From NCBI GenBank assembly GCA_030949985.1, contig JAUZRX010000081.1, forward strand, positions 1-64,000: 64,000 nucleotides of DNA, in the 5' to 3' direction. This stretch comes from Acidobacteriota bacterium. Its GTDB lineage: Bacteria; Acidobacteriota; Polarisedimenticolia; J045. The notes under the pieces were generated by a model. The model ran no database searches and was not told where the DNA came from. It worked only from the letters and a program-made list of their open reading frames with translations. Positions within the stretch are counted from its first letter, which is position 1, and the number at the start of each line of letters is the position of its first letter. Position numbers and translations under genes: made by a program. This document shows positions 55,500-64,000 of this stretch, in pieces.

Positions 55500-56891
55500 T
55501 CAGGTGCCGCGGCGGGCGACCCGCTGAACCTGGTCGAGGTAGCGCCCCACGTCTTCCCGGGGGCGTATTTCCTGGGCCCGCTCGAGCAACGGTACGGCTT
55601 CCGCGTAGCGCGACTGCCCCACCAGGACCTGGGCGTGCCGCACCCGCGCCACGGCTTCGTAGTCTTCCAGCGCTTCCGCCCGCTCGTAGTAGAGGATGGC
55701 GCGCTGCGGCTGGCCGGCCCGGGCGAAGTGATTGCCCAGCAGGATCAGCGCATCGCCGTCGAGGGGATCGAGGTCGACGATCTCCTCGAGCACGCGCACC
55801 ACCCGCTCGCCCTTCTCGCCCGACGCCATCGCCACCCGGGCCTGCACCTTGAGCACTTCCCGGCGGGAGGCGTCGTCCAGTCGACCCTCGTAGACCCGCG
55901 AGATCTCTTCGAGCAGGGAGCCGGCCTGGGCGAACGCGCCCCGCTGCGCGAGAATCCGGCACCAGCGGAGCGGTACCGAAACATCCTGCTCCGGGTCCAG
56001 TTCGAGGGCCCGGCGATAAGCCCCCGCCGCCAGATCCCAGAGTTCCTGGTTGACGTAGATATCTCCCAGGATGCGCTCGCTGTCGACCGTGGCCTTCCCC
56101 ATCCGGCTGACGATCTCGTAGTTCTCCGCCGCTCGGAGCGGTTTGCCGAGCCCGATCCAGGCATTGGCCTGCATCAGCCAGAAGTCCGCCCGGTCCGGGG
56201 AACGTTCGATCAACTCCCGGCAGAGGCTCACCGCCTCGGCGTACTTTTCCTGGCGCAGCACGCTGTGGGTCAGCCCGATCTTCCAGTCCTCGGTGGTCGG
56301 ATCGAGCAGCATGGCGGTGCGGTAGGCCGACTCGGCGGCGATGTGCCGGCCCGTCTGGGAGTAGGCGTAGCCGAGCAGGCCATAGGTCACGCCGTCCGCG
56401 GCACCGAGCTCGATCGCGCGGCTCAGGGGCTCCAGGGCCTCGGCGAACTTCCCCAGCCGAACGTAGATCTGTCCGAGTTGACGGTGCGCCCTGCGAAAAC
56501 TCGGAAACTTGACGATGGCCGCCGAATAGCTCGCGGCCGCCGGCTCGAGCTCACCGTCCTGGTAGTGAAGATTGCCCAGGAGAAAATCGAAGACCGCGCT
56601 GCTCTCCGGCGTGATCACCGCTTCCACCGCCGCCTTGGCCGCGGCGGTGTCGTCCCCCGAGACCAGGGGGAGCAGCTCCTGCAGCGTGGCCTGGTCGGTG
56701 GCGCTCAGACGCGGCTCGATCTCGGCGTTGACGCCGTAGCTTCCCGTGAAACTGCGACGCCAGGATTCGCTGTCCCAGATGCCCAGATCGCCGACGCTCC
56801 CGCCGGCCTCCCCGGCGACAGCGAGACCCGACGCCCCGACCGACGCGACCGTCAGGGCCAGCAGCGGCAACATGGCAAATCGTCTGAACAT
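55500..56891 (-). CDS. Periplasmic TPR protein of the TonB operon
   Basis: The protein has about 463 residues, with a signal peptide (about 1-27) and then at least eight TPR-like repeats: AAASYSAAIVKFPSFRRAH, ALEPLSRAIELGAADG, AESAYRTAMLLDPTTE, AGAYRRALELDPEQD, AILYYERAEALEDYE. Such repeat proteins bind partners, and one is present in TonB2-type operons of Vibrio and Shewanella, where it stabilises TonB. The gene follows tonB closely. ATG 56891 with GAGG before it is preferred; an upstream ATG (56915) overlaps the tonB stop by ATGA. It is last in the operon. Confidence 0.88.
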   Translation of the reverse strand: MFRRFAMLPLLALTVASVGASGLAVAGEAGGSVGDLGIWDSESWRRSFTGSYGVNAEIEPRLSATDQATLQELLPLVSGDDTAAAKAAVEAVITPESSAVFDFLLGNLHYQDGELEPAAASYSAAIVKFPSFRRAHRQLGQIYVRLGKFAEALEPLSRAIELGAADGVTYGLLGYAYSQTGRHIAAESAYRTAMLLDPTTEDWKIGLTHSVLRQEKYAEAVSLCRELIERSPDRADFWLMQANAWIGLGKPLRAAENYEIVSRMGKATVDSERILGDIYVNQELWDLAAGAYRRALELDPEQDVSVPLRWCRILAQRGAFAQAGSLLEEISRVYEGRLDDASRREVLKVQARVAMASGEKGERVVRVLEEIVDLDPLDGDALILLGNHFARAGQPQRAILYYERAEALEDYEAVARVRHAQVLVGQSRYAEAVPLLERAQEIRPREDVGRYLDQVQRVARRGT

Positions 56892-56911
56892 GAGTAAGCC
56901 TCGGCGCGCCG

Positions 56912-57589
56912 TCATCCGGCGTTGAAGCGGATCGGGATGCGCAACTTGAAGGGCACCGCGCGTCCATTGCGGGTACCGGGTTCGAATTTCCACTGTTTGA
57001 CGGCCTCGAGGGCCGGCTTCTCGAAGAGCGGGTCGGAAGACTTCTCGACCTTGGGATTCTTCACTTTCCCGTTCTGATCGACGAGGAAGACCACGAAGAC
57101 CGTGCCGGTCTTGCCCTTCTTCCGCAGTTCCTGGGGGTAGCGCGGCATACGCTGGAAGATGAGGGACGGCTTCTGATCCAGGTCGTCCAGCGAGAAGACC
57201 TCGTCGATCGCCTCTTCACGCCGCCCCGCCGTCAGCTGGGCCGCGATATCCACGACAAAGTCGCCGAAGGCCCCCCCCACCGGATTCGGGTTGAGGGCCA
57301 GTTCGAGCTGGGCCAGGTCGAGGGGCGCCGCCTGCTCCTCGAGCTGCGGCGGCGGCTCCTCCTCGGGCTCCTCTTCCACTTTCTCCTCCACGGGCGGCGG
57401 CGGTGGCGGCGGGTTGAAGTCGGCCACATCCACCGGCTCGAGCACCAGGTCCGCCGGTGCGGGCGACCCGATGGCCTGCATCAACGGCAGCAGCACGAAG
57501 AGCCCGAGGGTACAGGCCAGCGCGCCGACCACCACCAGCGCTTTCTGCAACATCCAGAGCAGGGGATGGATCTTCGGCTCGAGGGTCAT
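56912..57589 (-). CDS. tonB: Energy transducer TonB
   Basis: The 225-residue protein has an N-terminal membrane anchor (residues about 15-35), a proline-rich stretch (FNPPPPPPPVEEKVEEEPEEE) that spans the periplasm, and the TonB C-terminal domain (residues about 145-225: RMPRYPQELRKKGKTGTVFV, ALEAVKQWKFEPGTRNGRAV). The YP motif and final KLRIPIRF-type strand are typical. It carries energy from ExbB/ExbD to the receptor encoded upstream. The linker between anchor and C domain is short in comparison with E. coli TonB. The start is ATG 57589. Its gene follows exbD by 11 bp. Confidence 0.95.
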   Translation of the reverse strand: MTLEPKIHPLLWMLQKALVVVGALACTLGLFVLLPLMQAIGSPAPADLVLEPVDVADFNPPPPPPPVEEKVEEEPEEEPPPQLEEQAAPLDLAQLELALNPNPVGGAFGDFVVDIAAQLTAGRREEAIDEVFSLDDLDQKPSLIFQRMPRYPQELRKKGKTGTVFVVFLVDQNGKVKNPKVEKSSDPLFEKPALEAVKQWKFEPGTRNGRAVPFKLRIPIRFNAG

Positions 57590-57600
57590 CGCGTCTCTCC

Positions 57601-58014
57601 CTAGTCGACTCGCCGCTGTGTGGCGATGCTGACCTTCTGCGCCCCGGCCATCTTGGCCTCGTCGATGACCCGCACCATCAGCGAGGCCCGCGCCTGGCCG
57701 TCGGCCTGCACGATCACCGGCACCTCTTCCTTCTGCAGCATCCGCTTGACCAGCGGCTGGACGCCGGCCACGCCGATCTGCCGGCCGCCGTAGACCACCT
57801 GCCCCTCACCGGTCACCGCCAGCAGGACGGAGTTCTTCTCGAGCTGCACCGAGGACGCGGCCTGGGGTTTGTCCACTTCGACTCCCGTCTCGTCGATGAA
57901 GGTGGTGGTCACGATGAAGAAGATCAGCAGAATGAACACGCAGTCGATCAGGGGCGACATGTCGATCCCCGTCGACTCTTCGTCTCCACTCCCGAGCTTG
58001 CGAAAACGGCTCAT
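57601..58014 (-). CDS. exbD: Biopolymer transport protein ExbD
   Basis: The 137-residue protein has a single helix near the N terminus (residues about 18-40) with the conserved Asp in GIDMSPLIDCVFILLIFFIVTT, aligned with ExbD Asp25. It is followed by a periplasmic beta-rich domain (VLLAVTGEGQVVYGGRQ, PVIVQADGQARASLMVRVIDEAK). Its gene overlaps the short exbB by ATGA (58011-58014). It is the proton-channel partner of ExbB in the TonB system. It conforms well to the family. Confidence 0.95.
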   Translation of the reverse strand: MSRFRKLGSGDEESTGIDMSPLIDCVFILLIFFIVTTTFIDETGVEVDKPQAASSVQLEKNSVLLAVTGEGQVVYGGRQIGVAGVQPLVKRMLQKEEVPVIVQADGQARASLMVRVIDEAKMAGAQKVSIATQRRVD

Positions 58015-58646
58015 AGCGCACTCTCCTTCCCCGCGGATCGGCCCCCGCGCTGCCGGTGGAAGACATGCTGCACACAGACGGTCTCGACACGGGCGAGAAA
58101 GGCCTCGTAACGCTCCTTCTCCCGGCCCAGGTGGTACTGGAGAAAGAGGCCCGGCAACGCGATCACGAGCCCGGTCTCGGTGGTGATCAGCGCTTCCGAG
58201 ATCCCCCCGGCGATCATGCTCATCGTCTTCTCTCCGCCCGATCCCGAGGCGAGGGCGGCGAAGGTGGTCAGCATGCCGGTCACCGTGCCCAGCAGTCCCA
58301 ACAGGGGGGCTGAACTCACGCAGCGCTTCATGAAACGCAAATCTCGCTCGAAGGGCGCGAGCCGCGACAGCTGCACCTCTCCGAAGCGATCGAGGAGGTC
58401 TTCGATACTCGTCGCGGCCAGCGCGAAGTCCATCACTTCACCCAGGCGCCCCCGCCGCTTTTCCGGCCGGGTGATCCACTCGCGCCAGACCCGTTCGGAG
58501 ACCCGCGGAACACCCCGGGACTTGAGGGAAATCCAGATGTGAATGCCGAGAGCGAACAGCACCAGGGCGTTGGCCGCCAGGGGGATCATCCACCAGCCCC
58601 CGGCGCGCCAGATACCCCATGCCTGCTCGAACAGCCCCTGGAACAT
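58011..58646 (-). CDS. exbB: Biopolymer transport protein ExbB (short, MotA/TolQ family)
   Basis: The 211-residue protein has three helices, and the MotA/TolQ/ExbB core SSAPLLGLLGTVTGMLTTFAAL followed by ISEALITTETGLVIALPG. It follows the long ExbB-type gene (58648-60090) with only 1 bp between stop and start and overlaps exbD. It resembles the ExbB2 subunit in Vibrio TonB2 systems. GGGATG near residue 1 has the start MFQGLFEQAW. An upstream in-frame extension belongs to other sequence. Confidence 0.93.
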   Translation of the reverse strand: MFQGLFEQAWGIWRAGGWWMIPLAANALVLFALGIHIWISLKSRGVPRVSERVWREWITRPEKRRGRLGEVMDFALAATSIEDLLDRFGEVQLSRLAPFERDLRFMKRCVSSAPLLGLLGTVTGMLTTFAALASGSGGEKTMSMIAGGISEALITTETGLVIALPGLFLQYHLGREKERYEAFLARVETVCVQHVFHRQRGGRSAGKESAL

Positions 58647-58647
58647 C

Positions 58648-60090
58648 TCAACCCTGCTCGGCGGCCGCCGCGTCCCGCCCGGCCGAAGCGAGCGAAAGAC
58701 GATTGACGAACGAGATCGCCGTCTTTTCCATGCCATCGACGAAACGCCGGGCGCGGCGGGACAGGTAGGCGTGGAACAGCAGCGAGGGGATGGCCACGAT
58801 CAGCCCGAACTCGGTGGTGATCAGCGCCTCGGAAATGCCGGAGGAGAGGGTCTTCGCGTCTCCCGTGCCGTAGACGGTGATCAGCTTGAAAGTGTTGATG
58901 ATGCCGGTGACCGTGCCGAGGAGGCCGAGCAGGGGCGCCGCCGCGGCGCAGATCGCGATGAACCAGAGAAAGCGCTGGAGGCGCAGCCGGGTATCCAGCA
59001 TCTTTTCGTACATCACCTCCTCGACCAGTTCCCGCGGCTCCGCGGCGTGCTCGACTCCCACCCGCAGCATCTCTCCCGTGGGGCCGGGGATCGCCTCGAG
59101 CCTGGCCATGGCGCCGTCCAGGTCCCGCCGGCGGACCGCGTCGAGCAGGCTGTTGACCCGTTTCTTCGACGGGTTGCGGATACGGGCCAACTGGAACCAC
59201 TTGAGCAGGGCGACGAGCAGCGCGGCCGCGGCCATCAGCAGCATCGGCACCATCACCGGGCCGCCCTTTTCGATGTGCTCGAGTGGCGTATCGCCGGCGG
59301 CCTTCATCTTGTCGGCGTTGCCCAGGGTCGGATCGAGCGGCAGCAGTCCCTCGCCCGTCTCCACCACCTTCGCGGCCTCCGCCTGCAGCACGGGATCGCC
59401 GAAGATCGTCATCGACGGTTCGAGAGAGCCGAGTTGCTGTTCGGCGAGGCCCGCCGCGGCGCCATCCCGGGTGCGGAAGAGGGCGATCGGTCCCAGCAGC
59501 GCGAAATCGACGTCCTCGACCGTGCCGTCGGCGGCGACGGCACGACCCGCAAATCGGGTGCCGGCGAGCGCCTCCTCCAGGCGGGTGAGGCGGGCCTCGA
59601 CCAGCTCGAGCTGCCGGGCGTAAACCTGGTCCGCGGCAAGCTGCTGGTTCTCGGGGGCGTTGCGGGCCGCCTCGATCAGGGGGCGGAAGCGCTGCAGCTC
59701 GGTGATGTGCACCCGCGTCTCGAAATTACGGACGTACTCGTCGAGCAGGTTCCCCAGGTAGGTCTCCTCGGCGTGGCGGGCTTCGAGCCGGGCCTGGCGG
59801 TTGCTCAACTCCAGCCGACGCTTGTCCACCGCACGGACCCGCTCGTCGAGGCGGGCCTCGCGGGAGGCGAGCTGCGACTCGAGGCTTCTGAGCCGTCGGC
59901 TGAGCGGCAGCTTCTCCGCGGCGATGCGCGCCTGCAACTCGGAGAGTTGCCGAAGACTGGCCGCGAGGTCTTTTTCCACCGATGCGCGGGTTCCGGCGAA
60001 TTCCGATTGCCCCACCGCCCATCCGGCGCAGGGCGCCAGCAGCAGGGCCGAGGCCAGCAGCGGCCTCCAGCGAAGACGGATCCTGCTCAT
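58648..60090 (-). CDS. Long MotA/TolQ/ExbB protein with coiled-coil N terminus (TtpC-like)
   Basis: The 480-residue protein has a signal peptide (about 1-25), a coiled-coil region (residues about 35-110: LRQLSELQARIAAEKLPLSRRL, RLEARHAEETYL) and a beta-rich segment. Three membrane helices follow, with the ExbB core APLLGLLGTVTGIINTFKLI and ISEALITTEFGLIVAIPS at the C terminus. This layout equals TtpC of Vibrio TonB2 operons, which has an ExbB domain with a periplasmic N-terminal extension. It overlaps the DUF3450 gene by ATGA (60087-60090). It would form a second proton channel component in the complex. Confidence 0.9.
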   Translation of the reverse strand: MSRIRLRWRPLLASALLLAPCAGWAVGQSEFAGTRASVEKDLAASLRQLSELQARIAAEKLPLSRRLRSLESQLASREARLDERVRAVDKRRLELSNRQARLEARHAEETYLGNLLDEYVRNFETRVHITELQRFRPLIEAARNAPENQQLAADQVYARQLELVEARLTRLEEALAGTRFAGRAVAADGTVEDVDFALLGPIALFRTRDGAAAGLAEQQLGSLEPSMTIFGDPVLQAEAAKVVETGEGLLPLDPTLGNADKMKAAGDTPLEHIEKGGPVMVPMLLMAAAALLVALLKWFQLARIRNPSKKRVNSLLDAVRRRDLDGAMARLEAIPGPTGEMLRVGVEHAAEPRELVEEVMYEKMLDTRLRLQRFLWFIAICAAAAPLLGLLGTVTGIINTFKLITVYGTGDAKTLSSGISEALITTEFGLIVAIPSLLFHAYLSRRARRFVDGMEKTAISFVNRLSLASAGRDAAAAEQG

Positions 60091-60884
60091 GGCCTTTCCT
60101 CGTCTACGATGGTCACCGGCAACGGCACGTAGGCCGGCGCCTCTTCGTTTTCGAGAATCTTCACCAGGCGAGTGACCTGCGGTGCGATCGGGTCGGCGGC
60201 GATCCAGCGCCACCCATCGGGGCCGCTCCGGCCGAGCCCCGCGTGACTGCCGTCGCGCGTGACGTACCACGCCTGCCCGAGACCCGCGTACACCGTCTGT
60301 ACCTCCGCTCGCTTGCCGGATGGCAGTTCCCGGATCTCACTGACGAGGTTGATCTCCCGCTGGAACTTGTTCACTTCGTTCAGGATTCCGATCACGTTCT
60401 GGTAGCGCTCGGCCGGGGAGAGTTCCCGCGCACCGCCGGGCCGGGGCAGCCGGCGGCTGAGTACCGAAACCTTTTCCCGCAGGGGATCGGGCAGCCGGTC
60501 GAGCAGGGCGCGTGTGGCCTTTTCGAGGGCCGGGATCCGCCGGGCGAGGGTCACCGAAGCCCGGTCGAGTTCCCGCTCCCTGGCGGCGAGTTCCCTTTCC
60601 TTCCCGGCCACCTCCGCCAGGTCCTTCTCGGCCTCCTCGATTTTCTGATCGAGGGCGGCGATCTGCCGCTCGAGAATGGAGATCCGCTCGGTGAGCACCT
60701 CCTTGCCGAGCTTCCAGTCGCGTTTCTCCCGGGCGATGACCTGCTGGGTCTCGACCCACTTGGCCAGCCGCGCCCGGGTCTCTTCGAGGTCGGTGGTCCG
60801 GCCGCCGTCCGCCGGGGGAGCGGCGGCGGCCGCGGGAACCAGGGCCGCGGTGACCAGGATGGCGATGCGATCACGGATATTCAT
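60087..60884 (-). CDS. DUF3450 family periplasmic coiled-coil protein
   Basis: The 265-residue protein has a signal peptide (about 1-22) then a strongly coiled-coil region (residues about 30-125: ARLAKWVETQQVIAREKRDWKLGKEVL-like, ISILERQIAALDQKIEEAEKD). A C-terminal domain includes RYQNVIGILNEVNKFQREINLVSEIREL and VQTVYAGLGQAWYVTRDGSHAG. These are the features of DUF3450, always found next to TtpC/ExbB genes in TonB2 operons. It probably links the channel to partners in the periplasm. The start is ATG 60884, with AGGAG 13 nt upstream; a GTG at 60914 is possible. Confidence 0.9.
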   Translation of the reverse strand: MNIRDRIAILVTAALVPAAAAAPPADGGRTTDLEETRARLAKWVETQQVIAREKRDWKLGKEVLTERISILERQIAALDQKIEEAEKDLAEVAGKERELAARERELDRASVTLARRIPALEKATRALLDRLPDPLREKVSVLSRRLPRPGGARELSPAERYQNVIGILNEVNKFQREINLVSEIRELPSGKRAEVQTVYAGLGQAWYVTRDGSHAGLGRSGPDGWRWIAADPIAPQVTRLVKILENEEAPAYVPLPVTIVDEERP

Positions 60885-60994
60885 GGCTTCATTGTTCTCC
60901 TGCGCTTGTGACACCCGGGTTGCCCCGGGGTGACAAAGTTCTTAACCGGCCATGGCCGCGCTCCCCGCTCGCGGGACGCCGACCGTCGACCCCG

Positions 60995-63900
60995 TCACCA
61001 GCTCCAGCGCAAGGCGATCTTGTAGCGCCTGGCGGTGGGTACGAGGCTCTTGATGGCCTCGGCTCCCTCCGGGGTGCGGTAGACCACCTGCTTGTCGTCG
61101 GCGAGCAGATTCTTGGCGCTCAAGCTCAAGCTGGTGACGGCGCCCAGCTTCTGGCTGACCTTGACGTTGAGGGACGAGAACGGCGCCTCGAGGGCGTCCG
61201 GAACGCCTCCGGTCTCCACGTCACCGACCGCCGCCCCGGCTCGAAGCCGTTCGCCGACCCGGTTGTAGAAGACGCTGGCGCTGAGCCCCGTGTCCTCGTT
61301 GTCGTAGCTGAGATTGAAATTGGCGATCGACGCCGGTTGCCCGGCGAGGGCCCGGCGGTCCCGGCCGAGGGCGAAGGCCGCCAGCGCTTCCTGCTCGAAG
61401 CCGGGAATATCGACCTCGGAATCGAGCCACGTGTAATTCGCGCTGACGGTGAAATGCCTCAGCCGGCGGCCGAACCGATCCAGCGGCGCCCTGGCCTCGG
61501 CCTCCACGCCGAGAATCCTTCCGGTATCGAAATTCACCGGCTGGGTGAAACTCCGTCCGGCGGCTCCGAAGTTGAGATATTCGATGGGCTTGTCGATCTT
61601 CTTCCGGAAAACACTCAGGGCGAGCACCTCTCCCGGCCGGCGGAACCACTCCCAGCGCAGGTCCCAGTTGGTGATTTTCGACATCTCCAGCCGGGGATTG
61701 CCCACGAACTCGTCACCGAAGAGGAACTCCTCGGTGGCGACGGGAGCCAGTTCACGGAGGGTCGGACGGGCCAGGGTGCGGGACCAGGAGGCGCGCACCT
61801 GCATGCCGTCACGGAGTTCCCAGATCAGCCCCACCGAGGGGAGGACGGATCGGTCGTCGATCCGCGCCACACCTTCTTCCTCGGGCACCTCCACGATGCC
61901 GCGATCGCCGGACTCGGGCCTGACCTCGATGATCTCCACCCGCCCGGCCGGCCCGGCGGGAATCACCCCCAGTTCCGTCCTCTCCCAGCGGCCGCCGGCA
62001 ACCAGCTTGAGCGACGGCAACAGCGGCCATTCGGCCATCAGGTAGAACGCGCCGATCCGTTGCCTGCCGACGTAGTCCACGTCCTGGTTGAGCGGCGTGA
62101 GGGTCCACAGGAGCTGGTTGTCCGCCACGTGGGGCGAGTCGACGTTGGGCGCCAGTCCGATGCGATCGGCGTCGAGAAAGACATCGCTCCAGAGCGCTGC
62201 GGGATCTTCGGTGATCCAACTGAAGCGGCTCCTGTTTTCGATACGCTCCGGGTTGCGGCAACACTGCCGGCTGGGAAAGTCGTAGAAGAACGATTCCTGC
62301 TCGTAGGTCCGGTCGTCGTCTTCGAAGTAGAAGCCACCCTTGAGCCTGGCCTCCCGGTCGCCGAGGACCCGCAGCGGGAGTTCGGCGTTGGCGGCGTAGA
62401 CCATGCCGGTTTCTTCGATCTCCCGGAAGATTCTGCGTGTGCTGGACGAAGGCGAGACGCCCGACGTGCGAAATTGCGCGACTCCGAAACCACGCTCGGT
62501 GAAGTAGGTGAAGAGATTGCGGAAGAAGCGGACATCGGGTTCTTTCTGCCGGGTCAGGTTCGACGCCACGCTCCAGTCCAGGTGGAGGCCGTCGCCCACG
62601 GGCCAACCTTCGAAATCATGCTTGCCTTGCAGTTGAAGCGACGCGACCGTGCGCTCGACGTAGCGCAGAGATTGATTCTGGATGACGTTGATCTGCTCGA
62701 CCGAACTCCCGTCGTCGCTGACCTGGAAGCGGGCCTCGTCGCTGGCCGACTGGTTGCCGACGAAGCGCAACGTGAACTCGTGGTCGTCGTTGGGCTGGAA
62801 GACCAGCGCCCCCAGCCCGCCGATCAGCAATTCGTCGGTGCCCTTGCTGTCGGTACGCGGACGGAGCAGGGTGATCGCCCCGTCGCTGCCGCTGACACCG
62901 ACCTTGTTGTTGATGCCATCGTCGTAGTAATGGTACTTGTGCGAATAACTCAACGCGCCGAGCACGCCGATCCGGCCCCAAGCCCCGATGGAGTACTTGT
63001 TGCCGGAGACCAGGGAGAAGCTTCCGTTGGCCGGAGCCGTCTTGCGGCTGGTTCCCATCACCGGCACGAACATCCGCGTCAGCTTGTCGTAGGCCAACGC
63101 CGCCTCGAGATCCGCGGGCAGCACCCGCGGGCGATAGCGGATCGCGCTGAAGGACTTGGTCAGTTCCACCCGGCCCACATCGGGCATCGAGCGGTCGGAC
63201 CCGCCGAAACCGGTGGGATCGACTCCGCCGCCGCGGTAGGTGAGGAACTCGCCGTTGCCCGTGGCCAGGTCGTCGTACTCCACCGCCACCGAGGTGGAGA
63301 GAAGGTAGTTCTCGGGGATCGACTTGGTGCGGACGTCGACGCCTCCACCAGTGAAATCCCCCTGCAGATCGGGGGTGAAGGTCTTGGTCACGGTGATGCT
63401 CTCCACCGTGCCGGTGGGGAAGACGTCGAGCTGAACCGCCCGTTTGCGGGGGTCGGCGCTGGGCACCCGGATCCCGTTGAGCGTGGTGCCGGTATAGCGG
63501 TCACTCAGTCCCCGGACGGTGGCGTACTTGCCGTCGACCACCGAGGCTCCGACCACCATCTTGATCGCCCCCGCGACATCGGAGGCATCGGCCTTCTTGA
63601 ACAGCTCGGAGGAGATCGCGTCCTGCAGGGTGACCGCCGAAGCGCGGATCTCGAGCAAATCGACCTCCGTGCCGGAGAGGAAGTCGTCTCCCGTGACCAC
63701 CAGCTCGTCCATCTCCAGCACGGCGATCGAAAGCTCCACCCGCAACTCGCTCAGCCGGCCGGGCGACACCGCCACGTCCGCGATGACCCGGCGCTGATAG
63801 CCGGCCTTCGAACAAACGACCGTGTACTTCCCCGGCGGGAGCTGCTCGAGCACGAAGTTGCCGGCATCCGATGTCAGCGCCGTGTGCCGGGTTCCGGCGA

Positions 63901-64000
63901 TCTCCACCCTCACGCCGGCCAGGGGAACATCGAAGTCGGCATCGTAGACCAGGCCCCGAATACCACCGTTGGACGCGCCCTGTCCGCTGGACAGGCCCAC
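60995..64000 (-). CDS. TonB-dependent receptor (N terminus beyond the window)
   Basis: At least 1001 residues are visible, running off the right edge. Numbering from the edge, residues about 12-95 form a carboxypeptidase-regulatory-like domain (GLVYDADFDVPLAGVRVEI, GNFVLEQLPPGKYTVV). The plug domain follows (ATVRGLSDRYTGTTLNGIRVP), then the barrel, ending in the aromatic terminus KIALRWSW. The order (CarboxypepD_reg, plug, barrel) is common in receptors for glycans or peptides. Substrate is unknown. The gene is 110 bp upstream of the DUF3450 gene, so it is the first member of the operon and likely the receptor the energy system serves. Confidence 0.95.
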   Translation of the reverse strand: MGLSSGQGASNGGIRGLVYDADFDVPLAGVRVEIAGTRHTALTSDAGNFVLEQLPPGKYTVVCSKAGYQRRVIADVAVSPGRLSELRVELSIAVLEMDELVVTGDDFLSGTEVDLLEIRASAVTLQDAISSELFKKADASDVAGAIKMVVGASVVDGKYATVRGLSDRYTGTTLNGIRVPSADPRKRAVQLDVFPTGTVESITVTKTFTPDLQGDFTGGGVDVRTKSIPENYLLSTSVAVEYDDLATGNGEFLTYRGGGVDPTGFGGSDRSMPDVGRVELTKSFSAIRYRPRVLPADLEAALAYDKLTRMFVPVMGTSRKTAPANGSFSLVSGNKYSIGAWGRIGVLGALSYSHKYHYYDDGINNKVGVSGSDGAITLLRPRTDSKGTDELLIGGLGALVFQPNDDHEFTLRFVGNQSASDEARFQVSDDGSSVEQINVIQNQSLRYVERTVASLQLQGKHDFEGWPVGDGLHLDWSVASNLTRQKEPDVRFFRNLFTYFTERGFGVAQFRTSGVSPSSSTRRIFREIEETGMVYAANAELPLRVLGDREARLKGGFYFEDDDRTYEQESFFYDFPSRQCCRNPERIENRSRFSWITEDPAALWSDVFLDADRIGLAPNVDSPHVADNQLLWTLTPLNQDVDYVGRQRIGAFYLMAEWPLLPSLKLVAGGRWERTELGVIPAGPAGRVEIIEVRPESGDRGIVEVPEEEGVARIDDRSVLPSVGLIWELRDGMQVRASWSRTLARPTLRELAPVATEEFLFGDEFVGNPRLEMSKITNWDLRWEWFRRPGEVLALSVFRKKIDKPIEYLNFGAAGRSFTQPVNFDTGRILGVEAEARAPLDRFGRRLRHFTVSANYTWLDSEVDIPGFEQEALAAFALGRDRRALAGQPASIANFNLSYDNEDTGLSASVFYNRVGERLRAGAAVGDVETGGVPDALEAPFSSLNVKVSQKLGAVTSLSLSAKNLLADDKQVVYRTPEGAEAIKSLVPTARRYKIALRWSW

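Noticed and set aside
60904-60940. Imperfect inverted repeat upstream of the DUF3450 gene (CACCCGGG / CCCGGGGTG)
   Set aside because: The stem needs a bulge and no U tract follows on either strand, so I could not call it a terminator or an operator with confidence.

Overview
This is a GC-rich, gene-dense stretch of a bacterial chromosome. No gap between genes exceeds 300 bp, and I saw no tRNA, rRNA, CRISPR array, insertion sequence or phage gene. The cell is Gram-negative: there is an outer-membrane phospholipase A, a TonB-dependent receptor with a complete TonB/ExbB/ExbD system, an M48 lipoprotein and many signal peptides. Other traits are a futalosine-pathway (MqnA-type) menaquinone gene, both GlnRS and GltX, FabI, and several large secreted S8/S9 peptidases. 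Together these suggest a protein-degrading heterotroph. By gene content and style (long secreted subtilases with a repeated C-terminal tail domain, S9 peptidases, degenerate CHAT protein) I would place it in or near the Acidobacteriota. That placement is an inference and no marker gene here proves it.

Layout. 1-11.7 kb: end of an unknown gene, an XdhC-like protein, RNase E/G with an arginine-rich tail, a radical SAM protein, an HPr-kinase-like protein, a cold-shock protein, an AIM24-family protein, a cytoplasmic S9 peptidase, then a coupled HD-GYP / cyclic-nucleotide-binding pair and a small basic protein. 11.8-25.4 kb: a membrane-anchored degenerate CHAT protein, a secreted S9 peptidase, a SoxYZ-like fusion, a TerB-like protein, a secreted subtilase, SppA, an MqnA-family protein and a sigma factor. 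25.4-33.1 kb: a copper-type P-type ATPase, a small membrane protein coupled to a sodium/solute symporter, a DUF5320-like protein coupled to a thioesterase, and PldA divergent from a glycerol-1-phosphate-dehydrogenase-like enzyme. 33.2-42.5 kb: a 1251-residue subtilase, a DUF2202 ferritin-like protein behind a sigma-54-type promoter, a VanZ-like protein, an M48 peptidase, a membrane-anchored unknown and an alpha/beta hydrolase. 42.4-55.4 kb: divergent glnS and gltX, a secreted propeller-like protein coupled to a cyclophilin-like protein, a run of transporter, acyltransferase and ABC exporter genes, fabI and a second sigma factor. 55.5-64 kb: a compact seven-gene operon on the minus strand encoding a TonB-dependent receptor, a DUF3450 coiled-coil protein, a long ExbB, a short ExbB, ExbD, TonB and a TPR protein.

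How the genes work together. The right-hand operon looks like a self-contained outer-membrane import machine of the TonB2/TtpC type known from Vibrio. The secreted S8 and S9 peptidases would supply peptides, and the POT-like transporter and SppA fit peptide handling. PldA, the PlsC-like acyltransferase, the G1P-dehydrogenase-like enzyme and FabI touch membrane lipid metabolism. Tight ATGA/GTGA overlaps mark translationally coupled pairs in many places. Two convergent pairs interlock their stop codons in a CTAG.

All functional calls come from reading motifs by eye; no database search was run.
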